Below, in pieces: positions 26,040-34,769 of a DNA stretch of 64,000 nucleotides (position 1 is the stretch's first letter; each line of letters begins with the position of its first letter). The notes beneath the pieces are model-generated. The model saw only the letters and a list, made by a program, of their open reading frames with translations. It was not told where the DNA came from and made no database searches. Both the position numbers and the translations under genes were made by a program. Source of the stretch: Pseudoruminococcus_B sp937901805 (GTDB taxonomy: Bacteria > Bacillota > Clostridia > Oscillospirales > Ruminococcaceae); assembly GCA_963560245.1 (NCBI GenBank), contig CAUWNS010000002.1, positions 1-64,000 of the forward strand. The letters are read 5' to 3'.

Positions 26040-26689
26040 TGCTCGCCGTTACCGGGCTTCAGAAAAACTTTGGGGAAAAGGAAATCCTGCGAGGATTTTC
26101 TTTTCAATTCCCGGATCAGGGCATCTGCTGCCTGTTCGGGCCATCCGGCTGCGGTAAAACTACCCTGTTGAGAATCCTCGCCGGCCTGGAACGCCCTGAT
26201 GCTGGAAAGATTCACCGGAAAGGGGAGCTTTCCGTGGTTTTCCAGGAGGATCGGCTCCTTCCCTGGATGACCGCAGCTGAGAATATCCGCATTGTCCGCA
26301 GCACGCTCACCAAAATAGATGTCGATCGTGCCCTTGCTGCGGTCGGGCTTTCCGGAGAAGGGGATAAATTCCCGTATGAGCTTTCCGGAGGAATGAAGAG
26401 GAGGGTAGCTATCGCACGGGCGCTCGCCTACGGCGGGGATATCCTGCTGCTGGATGAACCGTTTCGCGGACTGGACAGCGCTGTGAAAAATCTGATTATA
26501 GAGCAAATACGGATACAATCCAAAAAGAAAACAGTGGTGCTTGTGACCCATGATCGCGAAGAGGCCCTTTTTCTGAGCGATATCATCCTGTTTTTGAAAG
26601 GGCCTCCTCTTCAGATTACGGACACAACAGAACTGAAAGGGAAAAACCTGTGCCAGAGAAAAGAACTGTGCAGGATGTTTCCCTGGTAA
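26039..26689 (+). CDS. SsuB/TauB-type ABC transporter ATPase
   Basis: A 216-residue ATPase with Walker A GPSGCGKTT, the Q-loop VVFQEDRLLPWMT (the typical QEDRLLPW of SsuB/TauB proteins), a signature region LSGGMKRRVAIARALA, Walker B ILLLDEPFRGLD and the switch His in VTHDREEA. It completes the importer with the preceding permease and binding lipoprotein. It is slightly shorter than many relatives at the C-terminus. Confidence 0.92.
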   Translation: MLAVTGLQKNFGEKEILRGFSFQFPDQGICCLFGPSGCGKTTLLRILAGLERPDAGKIHRKGELSVVFQEDRLLPWMTAAENIRIVRSTLTKIDVDRALAAVGLSGEGDKFPYELSGGMKRRVAIARALAYGGDILLLDEPFRGLDSAVKNLIIEQIRIQSKKKTVVLVTHDREEALFLSDIILFLKGPPLQITDTTELKGKNLCQRKELCRMFPW

Positions 26690-26695
26690 AATCCT

Positions 26696-26727
26696 GTGCC
26701 GGAGAAAGTTGCATTTTTCTCCGGCAC
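26696..26727 (+). terminator. Hairpin after the ABC importer operon
   Basis: GTGCCGGAGAAA pairs with TTTCTCCGGCAC directly after the ATPase stop. There is no T-tract on the 3' side, so it may act as a weak terminator or mRNA end-stabilising stem. Confidence 0.4.
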
Positions 26728-26766
26728 GCGTTATGATAGGAAAAAATCAAAAAGGAGGCGGCGAGC

Positions 26767-27258
26767 ATGCCGGAAACCAAAACCAATGTCTGCCGTATTC
26801 TTGATAAAAATAAAATCCCCTACCAAAGCCATTCCTATGAACCGGGGGAAAAGCTGGATGCTGTCACCGCCGCGCAGAAGATGGGGCGTTCCCCGGGGCA
26901 GGTATTTAAAACCCTCGTCACTCAGGGAAAATCCGGCGCCTATCACGTTTTTGTCATTCCCGGTGCGCTGGAACTGGATTTAAAAAAGGCAGCCAAAGCC
27001 GTCGGGGAAAAATCCATAGTAATGATCCACGTCAAAGATATCAACAAAGTAACGGGGTACATCCGCGGGGGATGCAGCCCTATTGGGATGAAAAAGCAGT
27101 ATGGAACAGTGATTGACGAGAGCGCCGGCCGTCACAGCACCATTATCATCAGCGCAGGACGCATCGGTTCACAAGTGGAACTATCGCCGCTGGATTTGGC
27201 AAACCTCATCCATGCCCCCTTTTCCCCCCTTACTATGCAGCAGGAGGAATGTCCATGA
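26767..27258 (+). CDS. ybaK: Cys-tRNA(Pro)/Cys-tRNA(Cys) deacylase YbaK
   Basis: A 163-residue YbaK/EbsC family editing protein that removes cysteine from mischarged tRNA. Family blocks are NVCRILDKNKIPYQSHSY, VFKTLVTQGKSGAYHVFVIPGALELDLKKAA, the active-site Lys environment around K57-T, and GYIRGGCSPIGMKKQYGTVIDESA. It overlaps the following GNAT gene by ATGA. Confidence 0.95.
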   Translation: MPETKTNVCRILDKNKIPYQSHSYEPGEKLDAVTAAQKMGRSPGQVFKTLVTQGKSGAYHVFVIPGALELDLKKAAKAVGEKSIVMIHVKDINKVTGYIRGGCSPIGMKKQYGTVIDESAGRHSTIIISAGRIGSQVELSPLDLANLIHAPFSPLTMQQEECP

Positions 27259-27821
27259 ATCACACAGGAACCCAGCAATTGGAAACTCCCAGGTTAATCC
27301 TCCGGCAATTCTGTGCAGAAGATGCGCCGTCCATGTTTCAAAATTGGGCAAACGACCCCGAGGTCGCCCGTCATGTTACTTGGCAGCCCCACGGGACCAT
27401 CTCCGTCACACAGGCCCTTTTGGAAGAATGGATCGCACAATATCGTCGTCCGGATTTTTATCACTGGTGTATCACAGACCGGAGCAGCCAAAACGCCATA
27501 GGGGATATCAGCGTCGTACATATCTCAGAGAGGGACAACTGCTGCGAAATCGGATACTGTCTATCTCGCCCGTTCTGGGGACAGGGAATCATGACGGAAA
27601 CCTGCTGTGCCGTGTTGGATTTTCTGTTTGAAACCGTAGGCGTTCATCGCGTGCAGTCAAGGCATGTAACGGAAAATCCTGCCTCCGGAAGTGTTATGCA
27701 AAAATGCGGAATGCATTTTGAAGGAATCGGCAGAGAAGCTGTTTACACATTATCCGATCATTCTTTTCATGATGTGGCGAACTACGCTATCTTGTGTACA
27801 GATCAAAGGACCGTTTATTAA
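27255..27821 (+). CDS. GNAT family acetyltransferase (RimJ/RimL-like)
   Basis: A 188-residue N-acetyltransferase. ATG 27255 is chosen over the ATG at 27249 because of the AGGAGG spacing and the ATGA overlap with ybaK. The RimJ-type opening LETPRLILRQFCAEDA, the acetyl-CoA-binding loop CLSRPFWGQGIMTETC and the end SGSVMQKCGMHFEGIGRE are clear. The target is likely a protein N-terminus or small amine; it cannot be specified. A terminator follows. Confidence 0.92.
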   Translation: MNHTGTQQLETPRLILRQFCAEDAPSMFQNWANDPEVARHVTWQPHGTISVTQALLEEWIAQYRRPDFYHWCITDRSSQNAIGDISVVHISERDNCCEIGYCLSRPFWGQGIMTETCCAVLDFLFETVGVHRVQSRHVTENPASGSVMQKCGMHFEGIGREAVYTLSDHSFHDVANYAILCTDQRTVY

Positions 27822-27836
27822 TGCTGCCGTCAATAT

Positions 27837-27872
27837 AAAAAACTGCGCTTTAATTACAAAGCGCAGTTTTTT
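27837..27872 (+). terminator. Terminator after the ybaK-GNAT pair
   Basis: A perfect AAAAAACTGCGCTTT/AAAGCGCAGTTTTTT inverted repeat. Confidence 0.85.
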
Positions 27873-27904
27873 ATATTTTTATACTATAAGTATTATAAGG
27901 GGAC

Positions 27905-28006
27905 AAAAAAATGACGAGCAAACGGGCTCGTCGCAGATAAAATAAGTATGGAGTTAATTATAAAGGAGGGGGATTGACCGAGAACAAGACCGTCTGTCTG
28001 CTCTCT
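27905..28006 (-). ncRNA. Candidate small RNA with C-rich anti-Shine-Dalgarno segment
   Basis: On the minus strand a promoter is followed by about 100 bases without a frame and then a textbook terminator (GACGAGC, loop CCGTTT, GCTCGTC, then ATTTTTTT at 27932-27905). The 5' part can fold into a hairpin (GAGAGCAG with TTGTTCTC). The middle is unstructured and contains AATCCCCCTCCTTT, complementary to Shine-Dalgarno sequences. This is the layout of Gram-positive trans-acting regulatory RNAs. It lies downstream of tadA, where Bacillus carries the SRP RNA, but the SRP GGAAGGAAGCAGC-type core is absent. Confidence 0.55.
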
Positions 28007-28012
28007 AAGAAC

Positions 28013-28041
28013 AGTATAGCATATCCCCTCGGAAAAATCAA
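28013..28041 (-). promoter_or_regulatory. Promoter of the candidate small RNA
   Basis: On the minus strand TTGATT (28041-28036) and TATACT (28018-28013) are separated by 17 bases, predicting a start near 28006. Confidence 0.6.
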
Positions 28042-28129
28042 GCAAAATGCAAAAACCAGGTTCTTTTTCAGCATGCTTTTATGTAATATATTACTAAACT
28101 AGATGGAAAAGCCATCATTTTTTGCAAGA

Positions 28130-28642
28130 CTATGAATGAATTCCTTCATTTATTGTCGCTGTATCAGAGACATTTTTGTCATTTTTGCGTTTTTTACGCA
28201 AGCAAAGAAAAAAGTCTTTCAATTTTTGTGAGCACTCTTCTTCTAAAACCCCTCCAACAATTTGTGCTTTATGATTAAACGGATAGGCCATCAAATCCAA
28301 AACAGAACCGCAGCAGCCCGCCTTGGGATCATAGGCCCCGAATACCACCCTCTCAATACGCGCATTGATAATCGCCCCCATACACATAGGGCAGGGCTCC
28401 AGCGTGACATACAGGGTACACCGTGGAAGACGCCAGCCGCCAAGTGTTTTACAAGCCTGCTCAATTGCAAGTATTTCCGCATGGCGCAAAGCGTTTTTCT
28501 CACATTCCCGGCGATTATATCCCTCGGCGATGATGGCTTCATCCTGTACGATTACCGCGCCGACCGGCACCTCTCCAAGCTGCGCCGCCTCCTCTGCCAG
28601 AGCAAGCGCCTGTTTCATAAAAAAAACATCCTTTAATTCCAT
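28130..28642 (-). CDS. tadA: tRNA-specific adenosine-34 deaminase TadA
   Basis: A 170-residue zinc deaminase that converts A34 to inosine in tRNA-Arg(ACG). The zinc ligands are H54 in the H-A-E56 motif and C84/C87 in PCPMC. The start ATG lies two bases after the stop of the upstream CPBP gene; an internal ATG at 28618 with AAGGATG is an alternative. It is translated right after the membrane protein gene, so the two share an mRNA. Confidence 0.95.
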   Translation of the reverse strand: MELKDVFFMKQALALAEEAAQLGEVPVGAVIVQDEAIIAEGYNRRECEKNALRHAEILAIEQACKTLGGWRLPRCTLYVTLEPCPMCMGAIINARIERVVFGAYDPKAGCCGSVLDLMAYPFNHKAQIVGGVLEEECSQKLKDFFLCLRKKRKNDKNVSDTATINEGIHS

Positions 28643-28643
28643 T

Positions 28644-29702
28644 TTAGATCACCTGTATAAACTGTATGCAAAGGAAGACCAAAACAATCAGGGCAATTAC
28701 CATACTGGGAGTTGCCAAAAAGGCTCCAAAGCGCTGGGAATTTTTTAAATACTGGCCCTGGTTTTGGAAGGAAAACAGATTGTCATCTGTTTTGCATAAA
28801 CGCATAAAAGAAATAATTCCCGTAATGATCAGTAGACAAGCAAGCAGGCAAAAGATAATGGTACAGGCGTCTCCAGAGAAATAATTCCTAAACACCATCT
28901 GTGCCAAAGTGAATACCCCCATCGCGCAATGCGCAAGAATTCCCGTCCAAAGAGAACCTGTATACAGTACAAAAAAGCCTGTACAGAGACTCAGTATAAA
29001 AGAACTGAAAATATGGGTGGGATTCAAGTGCATAAGCGCATAAACCATGGAAGACGCCATCAGGGCAAAAACGTCCGAATATCTGCGCAGCGATTGCATG
29101 ACCACCCCATGGAAAGCAAGTTCCTCAAAAAAGGCCAGCACAATTGTATTGTGGATCACATAAACTGCCGCTGCGCCCGGGGTTGTCGGGATTACTTCCT
29201 GTACATAGATCGGAACAATATGAAGCCAGGATGTCAGGACAGAGCCGAACCCCGAGCAAAGCGTCGTCACTACACAGACGGAAAGCACCAGCGATACAGA
29301 ACACCAAGTTTTATAGGGGGCTACATGACGGCGCGGAAAAACAGCCCGTTTTGGGATATGATCTAATACCAGATAGAGTAAACAGGGAATCATAAGACAG
29401 AGCACATTCGAAAACATGACGGCCAACTGATAGAACATCTGCGCATTTTGCGGAATTGACATACGGAAATAGCGCCGCGCCAACTGCAGGAAGGGGGCAA
29501 CCGCATACCAGCGTAAAAAGACAAACAGCAGCATACACAGCGCCAGATGTCCCGATGTTGTCATAATTCTCCGACGCTGAGTTTCCTTGGGATCTACCGA
29601 CCAGAAACCCATTCCATTGACAAAATTATACCCTGATTCATAGGCTTTCTGATACAAATCAGATTCCGTACGCTTTTTTTGTCTTGGATCGCCGACATTC
29701 AT
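28644..29702 (-). CDS. CPBP-family intramembrane protease-like protein
   Basis: A 352-residue multi-spanning protein (about eight hydrophobic segments). ATG 29702 follows GGGAGGG; upstream codons lack a site. The CPBP (Abi/Rce1-like) motif 1 is visible as E193-E194-LAFHG, where the usual EExxxR Arg is replaced by His. A histidine motif follows in ALMHLNP. Typical members cleave prenylated or peptide substrates in the membrane, or protect against bacteriocins. The Arg-to-His change makes activity uncertain. Confidence 0.85.
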   Translation of the reverse strand: MNVGDPRQKKRTESDLYQKAYESGYNFVNGMGFWSVDPKETQRRRIMTTSGHLALCMLLFVFLRWYAVAPFLQLARRYFRMSIPQNAQMFYQLAVMFSNVLCLMIPCLLYLVLDHIPKRAVFPRRHVAPYKTWCSVSLVLSVCVVTTLCSGFGSVLTSWLHIVPIYVQEVIPTTPGAAAVYVIHNTIVLAFFEELAFHGVVMQSLRRYSDVFALMASSMVYALMHLNPTHIFSSFILSLCTGFFVLYTGSLWTGILAHCAMGVFTLAQMVFRNYFSGDACTIIFCLLACLLIITGIISFMRLCKTDDNLFSFQNQGQYLKNSQRFGAFLATPSMVIALIVLVFLCIQFIQVI

Positions 29703-29794
29703 CCTGTTCCCTCCCTTCGCTGTTGTAACAAGAGTATAGCACAAGTTCTCATTATAAAAAACGCTTGTTTTGTAAACATTCTCTCTTTTCAGAC

Positions 29795-29827
29795 AAAAAC
29801 GGACAGGCGAACCTGTCCGTTTTTTTT
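29795..29827. terminator. Terminator behind the LCP gene
   Basis: AAAAACGGACAGG pairs with CCTGTCCGTTTTT. It can act in both directions; the minus-strand LCP gene ends 16 bases away. Confidence 0.75.
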
Positions 29828-29842
29828 GCGCCTTATCAGCGT

Positions 29843-30913
29843 CTATTCTTCTGTAACATCACCGCTGTTCCCGTCCGCAGAACTGGACGCTGCTTCGGTT
29901 CCATCATCGGGGTGTACATCGTCGTAAATAAAGGCCTGTATCTTCTGCGCCGTTGCCTCAATATCAAACACCATATACCAGGTGCCGTCAATCATAGTCC
30001 CGGCGCCGCCGTTTCCGAAGTCCTCATCCAATGGGAAACGGGTTTGTTCAAAGACCGGCTTTCCCCCGGCAAGAGCCTTTAAGCCCAGAGAGATGATCTC
30101 CCCGCTGTCCAGGGAAGTTTCCACCAGCGGGAGCAATTTGTTGACAAGACCGGGATAAGAGGTCACATTCATATCCATCACCTTGTTGAACATCTGCTGC
30201 AATACGCGGCGCTGGCGGTCGGTTCGCTCATAGTCTCCTCCGCCGACGTTGCGGATACGGGCATACGCAACTGCCTGCATACCGCTTAAGTGCTGGAGGC
30301 CGGATCCATCGATATAATCGAGCGGAAGATCTTTCTCACTTTCCGCCGCATAGGTATAGATGTTTTGATTTGCGCTTACCCGTTCTTCCTCGCTCAGTTC
30401 TATATCAACCCCGCCAATCGCATCGATGACGTTGGCAAGCTGATCGAAGTTGACGGTCACATAATCCATAATATCCAGACCAAAATTTTCATTAATCGTG
30501 CGGATAGCAAGTTCCGGACCGCCATAGGCATAGGCATGGTTGATCTTGGTCATGCCGTTATCGGGAACCTCCACGTAGCTGTCTCTTAAAATAGAAGCAA
30601 GCTTAATCTTTTTATGCTTATTGTCAACAGACAAAATCATAATGGCGTCGGAACGGGAGGCCTCTCCATTTCTGGAATCCACGCCAAAGAGGGCGATATT
30701 TGTAATCTTATTGTCACTGATGGCCATATTTGCACCAATATCAGATGGATTTTGCGTAATCGAGTTATAGTGTACCTTTCCGACTGTCCACAGGACATAA
30801 GAAAATCCCAGCAGACCAACTGCAAAAATGCAGACGACGCAGGCGATAATAATATTGCCCACACGGGCTTTATTTTTCTGTCCATACTGGGCAGAAGTTT
30901 TTGATTTTTTCAA
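29843..30913 (-). CDS. LytR-CpsA-Psr (LCP) family cell-wall glycopolymer ligase
   Basis: A 356-residue protein starting at TTG 30913, chosen because AGAAGGGA lies just upstream; the frame is open further but overlaps birA. One membrane anchor lies at about residues 20-42. The LCP domain has RSDAIMILSVDNKHKKIKLASILRDSYVEVP, then INHAYAYGG, VTVNFDQLANVIDAIGGVDIEL and ARIRNVGGGDYERTDRQRRVL, with the conserved Asp and Arg residues that bind pyrophosphate. The acidic Ser-rich tail is low complexity. LCP enzymes attach teichoic-acid-like polymers to peptidoglycan outside the membrane. Confidence 0.93.
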   Translation of the reverse strand: MKKSKTSAQYGQKNKARVGNIIIACVVCIFAVGLLGFSYVLWTVGKVHYNSITQNPSDIGANMAISDNKITNIALFGVDSRNGEASRSDAIMILSVDNKHKKIKLASILRDSYVEVPDNGMTKINHAYAYGGPELAIRTINENFGLDIMDYVTVNFDQLANVIDAIGGVDIELSEEERVSANQNIYTYAAESEKDLPLDYIDGSGLQHLSGMQAVAYARIRNVGGGDYERTDRQRRVLQQMFNKVMDMNVTSYPGLVNKLLPLVETSLDSGEIISLGLKALAGGKPVFEQTRFPLDEDFGNGGAGTMIDGTWYMVFDIEATAQKIQAFIYDDVHPDDGTEAASSSADGNSGDVTEE

Positions 30914-30962
30914 GAAAGTCCCTTCTTTCTTTTCACTCTGATTATTGCAAAACAGCCCATCT

Positions 30963-30991
30963 ATTATAACAAATATCGACGAACCATTCAA
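30963..30991 (-). promoter_or_regulatory. Sigma-A promoter of the LCP gene
   Basis: On the minus strand TTGAAT (30991-30986) and TATAAT (30968-30963) are separated by 17 bases. It lies just upstream of the end of birA, giving the LCP gene its own transcript. Confidence 0.75.
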
Positions 30992-30999
30992 TGTTCCGT

Positions 31000-31974
31000 T
31001 CACTTTTGTATCAAAACAGAAGCTTCTCCAGGGCGCAGGGTTCGGCATCTCCCATCGGGAAATTTGACAACCAATCCGCCGGTTTCATCCAAATCAACCG
31101 CCGTGCACAAAAAAGACTCACCCTGCATCCGGATAGAAACTTGCTTTCCGAGCAGCTTTAGACGGCTCCGATAAGCATTGAGCAAAACTTCCCTGTGGTT
31201 GGACTGAATATTCTCCAGATTTTCTTCCAAATGATCGAGGATTCGGGCAATCAATTCATTTTTATTAATTGTAAAAGAAACCATCTGCTCTAAAGAAACA
31301 CTTTTTTTCCCGTCTTCCAGTTCCGGAGCCTGCTCTACATTCAGGCCTATCCCAACAATTACGGAGCTTATTTCCCCTGTTTCCGCCTCCATGGAAGCCT
31401 CCGTCAAAATCCCGCAGAGTTTTCGCTCCCCTATCAGCAGATCGTTTATCCATTTAATCTCCACCGGAATACCCGTGCACTCTTCTGCCGCTTTGGCTAC
31501 GCTAACCGCTCCTGCAAAGGTAATCAAGGTCAGATCCTGCACACGGATTTTGGGGCGGAGATATACACTCATATAGACCCCTCCGCGCGGAGAATGAAAT
31601 CTTCTTCCCTGCCTCCCTTTTCCTCCTGTCTGCTGAAGGGCAACAAGAGTATATCCTTCTTGCAGCCCCTGCTCGGACTGCTGTCTGACCAGGGTATTAG
31701 TGGACTCTACGCTTTCCATCAATTGCAGGGGGCGCCCAAGCACCCTGGTGTGCAGAGAATGCGTAATTTCTTCTTCTAATATCTGATGGGATTCTTCTAC
31801 AAGAAAATAGCCCTTATTTGTCCGGCTTTCGATCCGGTATCCCTGCTCACGCAGGGCTTTTACCATCTTCCAGACAGCTGCCCGGGAAATTCCCAGGATA
31901 GTACCGAGTTCATTCCCGGAGATGTATGTCCCTTGTCTATCCCGCAGCAGTTTAAGCAGCGCTTTTTTTGACAA
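31000..31974 (-). CDS. birA: Bifunctional biotin-protein ligase / biotin operon repressor BirA
   Basis: A 324-residue protein with three parts. An N-terminal winged helix occupies about residues 1-60 (LGTILGISRAAVWKMVKALREQGYRI). The ligase core has ESTNT, the biotin/ATP loop GGKGRQGRRFHS and KWINDLLI. A C-terminal SH3-like cap ends the protein. The start is TTG 31974 with GGGAGGTGGG upstream. It biotinylates carboxylase carrier proteins and, with its DNA-binding domain, should repress biotin genes when biotin is plentiful. No biotin synthesis gene lies nearby. Confidence 0.96.
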   Translation of the reverse strand: MSKKALLKLLRDRQGTYISGNELGTILGISRAAVWKMVKALREQGYRIESRTNKGYFLVEESHQILEEEITHSLHTRVLGRPLQLMESVESTNTLVRQQSEQGLQEGYTLVALQQTGGKGRQGRRFHSPRGGVYMSVYLRPKIRVQDLTLITFAGAVSVAKAAEECTGIPVEIKWINDLLIGERKLCGILTEASMEAETGEISSVIVGIGLNVEQAPELEDGKKSVSLEQMVSFTINKNELIARILDHLEENLENIQSNHREVLLNAYRSRLKLLGKQVSIRMQGESFLCTAVDLDETGGLVVKFPDGRCRTLRPGEASVLIQK

Positions 31975-32173
31975 AATCCCACCTCCCTGCTATATTTCTT
32001 TGATTATATACGAAAAAAAATGATTAATCAATTATTATGTCTACTTCTTTTTCGATGCTAACAAAAAATTTTTAATTTTGGAATTGTTTTTCCAACAGAA
32101 ATAGGTATTTTTCCCTTTCTTATGATATGATATCCAATGAAGAGCCAATTACCACAGAGGAATCAAGAAAACT

Positions 32174-33157
32174 ATGAAAAAACAATTTTATTGTCTAATC
32201 GGATGTCTCTTCCTGCTGATAGGGGGATGCTCCTTTTCCGAGCGCCCTTATCAGAAGGATTTTTTTGCCATGGATACCTATATGTCCATTACAGTCTATG
32301 GAAAAAATGCAGAGCAGGCGGCCAAAGCCTGTATCTCTGAAATCCATGAATTGGACGCTTTGCTTGACAAAAACGATCCGAACAGCGACATCTTTCGCCT
32401 GAACCATGCTCAGGGAAGCCCTGTTTCCGTAGACGCAAGAACCTATGAATTGCTGACTGAAGCCGTCGAATATGCGGCACTGACAGAAGGGACTTTTGAT
32501 CCAACCATCAACGCGATCAGTGAATTATGGGGTATCCACAATGGACAGGGGCATGTCCCTTCTGACGAAGAGCTTTCCCAGGCAATACAGAAAACAGGGT
32601 ATAAAAAAATCTCATTTCCCCAGGGAAGCGTCTGTTTAAGCGATGGGGCAACCATCGACCTTGGCGGGATTGCAAAAGGGTATGCCGCCGATCGCGCTGC
32701 CCGCATCCTCCAGGATGCGGGGATCTCACGCGCAGTACTCTCTCTGGGCGGAAACGTATACGTATTGGGAGATAAAGGGAACGGGCAGCCATGGAAAGTT
32801 GGAATCCAGGATCCGGACAACAGGCTGGAGACTGCCGCAACACTTCTGTTGAAAAACTGCAGCGCAGTGACCTCCGGAGATTATGAGCGCTATTTTGAAC
32901 AGGACGGCGTCCGTTATCACCATATTTTTGATCCCCAAACCGGATATCCCGGAAATACCGGACTGCGCAGTGTCACTGTTTTATGCGAATCCTCAGCAAA
33001 AGCGGACGCCTATTCCACGGCCCTGTTTTTGATGGGTATTTCACAGGGAATGGAATTTTATCGGGAACACGGAGGATTTGAAGCTGTTTTTATTCTTGCA
33101 GACGGTTCTATTCAATATACAGATGAAGCGGCCAGATTTCTTTCCTCTGCTCAATAA
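32174..33157 (+). CDS. apbE: FAD:protein FMN transferase ApbE (lipoprotein)
   Basis: A 327-residue flavinyl transferase that links FMN to threonine in redox proteins such as Rnf and Nqr subunits. The signal peptide ends with LIGGC (C19). Family motifs are AMDTYMSI, TEGTFDPTINAISELWGI, IDLGGIAKGYAADRA, LSLGGNVYVLG, TSGDYERYFEQDGVRYHHIFDPQTGYP and ADAYSTALFLMG. It acts outside the membrane. Its flavoprotein target is not in the window. Confidence 0.95.
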   Translation: MKKQFYCLIGCLFLLIGGCSFSERPYQKDFFAMDTYMSITVYGKNAEQAAKACISEIHELDALLDKNDPNSDIFRLNHAQGSPVSVDARTYELLTEAVEYAALTEGTFDPTINAISELWGIHNGQGHVPSDEELSQAIQKTGYKKISFPQGSVCLSDGATIDLGGIAKGYAADRAARILQDAGISRAVLSLGGNVYVLGDKGNGQPWKVGIQDPDNRLETAATLLLKNCSAVTSGDYERYFEQDGVRYHHIFDPQTGYPGNTGLRSVTVLCESSAKADAYSTALFLMGISQGMEFYREHGGFEAVFILADGSIQYTDEAARFLSSAQ

Positions 33158-33291
33158 ACCGCTCTCCAAACCTCTTCCCGACTAATTATTACAGGAAATG
33201 TTCAGAAAAGGCTTTCCTTTTTCTAAAGTTTTGGAAAAGATTTTTTTCGGCATCGCCAAAATGGGCACTGCTTTTTTAAACAATCCGGCAA

Positions 33292-33320
33292 TTGCTCTGT
33301 CATTTTGTATGGTATATAAT
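33292..33320 (+). promoter_or_regulatory. Promoter of the imidazolonepropionase-like gene
   Basis: TTGCTC and TATAAT are separated by 17 bases; the start codon follows 58 bases later. Confidence 0.65.
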
Positions 33321-33378
33321 AAAAATCGTATGAATTCCTACAAAAACACATGGATACAGGAAAAGAGGTTATGTACCA

Positions 33379-34539
33379 ATGCTAATCACCAACGCAAAAA
33401 TATACACCATGGAAGCCTGCGGGATTATTGAAAACGGATTCGTCCATGTCCGGGACGGAAAAATCGCCGCCGTCGGCCCCATGACGGATTTGCCGGACAC
33501 AAACGATGAAGAAATCATTGATGCTGCCGGGAAAAATGTATTCCCCGGATTTGTTGATGCACACTGCCATGTTGGAGTGGAGGACGAGGGATTAAATTTT
33601 GAAGGAAACGACGGAAACGAGATTACAGACCCAACTACGCCAACTGTCCGCGCATTGGATTCCTACTATTCCCTCGACCGCGCCTGCGATGACGCCCTTT
33701 ATGGCGGCGTCACCACAGTCCTGACTTCCCCCGGCAGTGCAAACCCCATTGGCGGACAGATGATGACCATCAAAATGGGAACCTGCGACGATGTAGAACA
33801 AAAGGCAATCCACACTTTCAATTCCATGAAATTCGCCCTTGGCGAAAATCCAAAAAGGTGTTATAACGGCAGAAAACAAACCCCTACCACCCGGATGGGT
33901 TCCGCTTCTGTTATCCGTGAGCAATTGGAGAAAGCGCGCCGCTATATGAATGAAAAAGAGCAGGCCCAGAAAAACGGAGAAAAAGGTCCCGCTTATGATG
34001 CAAAATGCGAGTCTCTGATCCCTGTCCTAAAACGGGAAATACGCGCCCATTTCCATTGCCACAGGACGGATGATATTATGACCGCCATCCGTATCGGAAA
34101 AGAGTTCAACCTGGATCAGGTAATTGTCCATGGCACAGAAGGCCATTTGATTGCCAATACCCTGGCAAAAGCCAATGTCCCCGTGATCACCGGACCTTAT
34201 CTTGCAAACCGTTCCAAACCGGAATGCACCAACCTGTCCCCCAAAAATCCCGCCCTTCTTACAAAAGCAGGCTGCATGACCGCGATCTGTACGGATCATC
34301 CGGTAATCCCCATCCACTATCTTCCACTTTGCGCGGGAATTGCCGTCAAAGAAGGGCTTGATTATATGAAAGCCCTGGAATGCATTACTATCAACGCCGC
34401 CAAAATTGCCTGTGTCGATGACCGTGTCGGTTCGATCAAAACCGGAAAGGACGCAGATTTGACAATTTATGACGGAGATCCACTTTCTGTCTATGCCATT
34501 CCGGAAGCAGTTTTTGTAAATGGAAAACGGATGCGTTAA
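33379..34539 (+). CDS. Imidazolonepropionase-like amidohydrolase
   Basis: A 386-residue metal-dependent hydrolase. The active-site pattern is complete: DAHCHVG near residue 57, ALYGGVTTVLTSPGSANPIGG, AHFHCHR near 221, HGTEGH near 250 and the catalytic CTDHP near 307. A C-terminal IKTGKDADLTIYDGDP strand completes the composite domain. The family includes prolidase- and imidazolonepropionase-like enzymes; this one is not HutI itself. The substrate is unknown. A strong terminator follows. Confidence 0.9.
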   Translation: MLITNAKIYTMEACGIIENGFVHVRDGKIAAVGPMTDLPDTNDEEIIDAAGKNVFPGFVDAHCHVGVEDEGLNFEGNDGNEITDPTTPTVRALDSYYSLDRACDDALYGGVTTVLTSPGSANPIGGQMMTIKMGTCDDVEQKAIHTFNSMKFALGENPKRCYNGRKQTPTTRMGSASVIREQLEKARRYMNEKEQAQKNGEKGPAYDAKCESLIPVLKREIRAHFHCHRTDDIMTAIRIGKEFNLDQVIVHGTEGHLIANTLAKANVPVITGPYLANRSKPECTNLSPKNPALLTKAGCMTAICTDHPVIPIHYLPLCAGIAVKEGLDYMKALECITINAAKIACVDDRVGSIKTGKDADLTIYDGDPLSVYAIPEAVFVNGKRMR

Positions 34540-34553
34540 CAGCATCCCGTTTC

Positions 34554-34589
34554 AGCGGAGTTTCCATATATGGAAGCTCCGCTTTTTTT
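34554..34589 (+). terminator. Terminator of the imidazolonepropionase-like gene
   Basis: AGCGGAG-TTTCCATA pairs with TATGGAA-CTCCGCT (one mismatch each side), then TTTTTT. Confidence 0.9.
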
Positions 34590-34680
34590 CATGCGATTGC
34601 CACTCGGAGAACATGTAATTTTTATCATCGGCAGAGATGAAAGAATTCTCCCCCTGTTCGCCGTCATTCAAAAAGGATGG

Positions 34681-34709
34681 TTGCAATGCCTGTAAAAGGT
34701 TGGTATAAT
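34681..34709 (+). promoter_or_regulatory. Promoter of the potassium transporter gene
   Basis: TTGCAA and a perfect TATAAT are separated by 17 bases. The predicted RNA start near 34716 makes the ATG at 34734 too close and supports the start at 34770. Confidence 0.75.
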
Positions 34710-34769
34710 TAACTGGTTCTTGATAGAATCTTAATGGTAATGACAAAAGAGAGAAAGGTGCAAAGTCAA

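Noticed and set aside
27905..28006. SRP RNA (scRNA) downstream of tadA
   Set aside because: Position fits Bacillus order, but the conserved GGAAGGAAGCAGC-type apical region is absent and the molecule folds differently.
27974..28102. Plus-strand 42-codon frame starting TTG behind AAGGAGGGGG
   Set aside because: The Shine-Dalgarno is only about three bases from the TTG, the peptide has no toxin-like profile, and the minus strand offers a better explanation.
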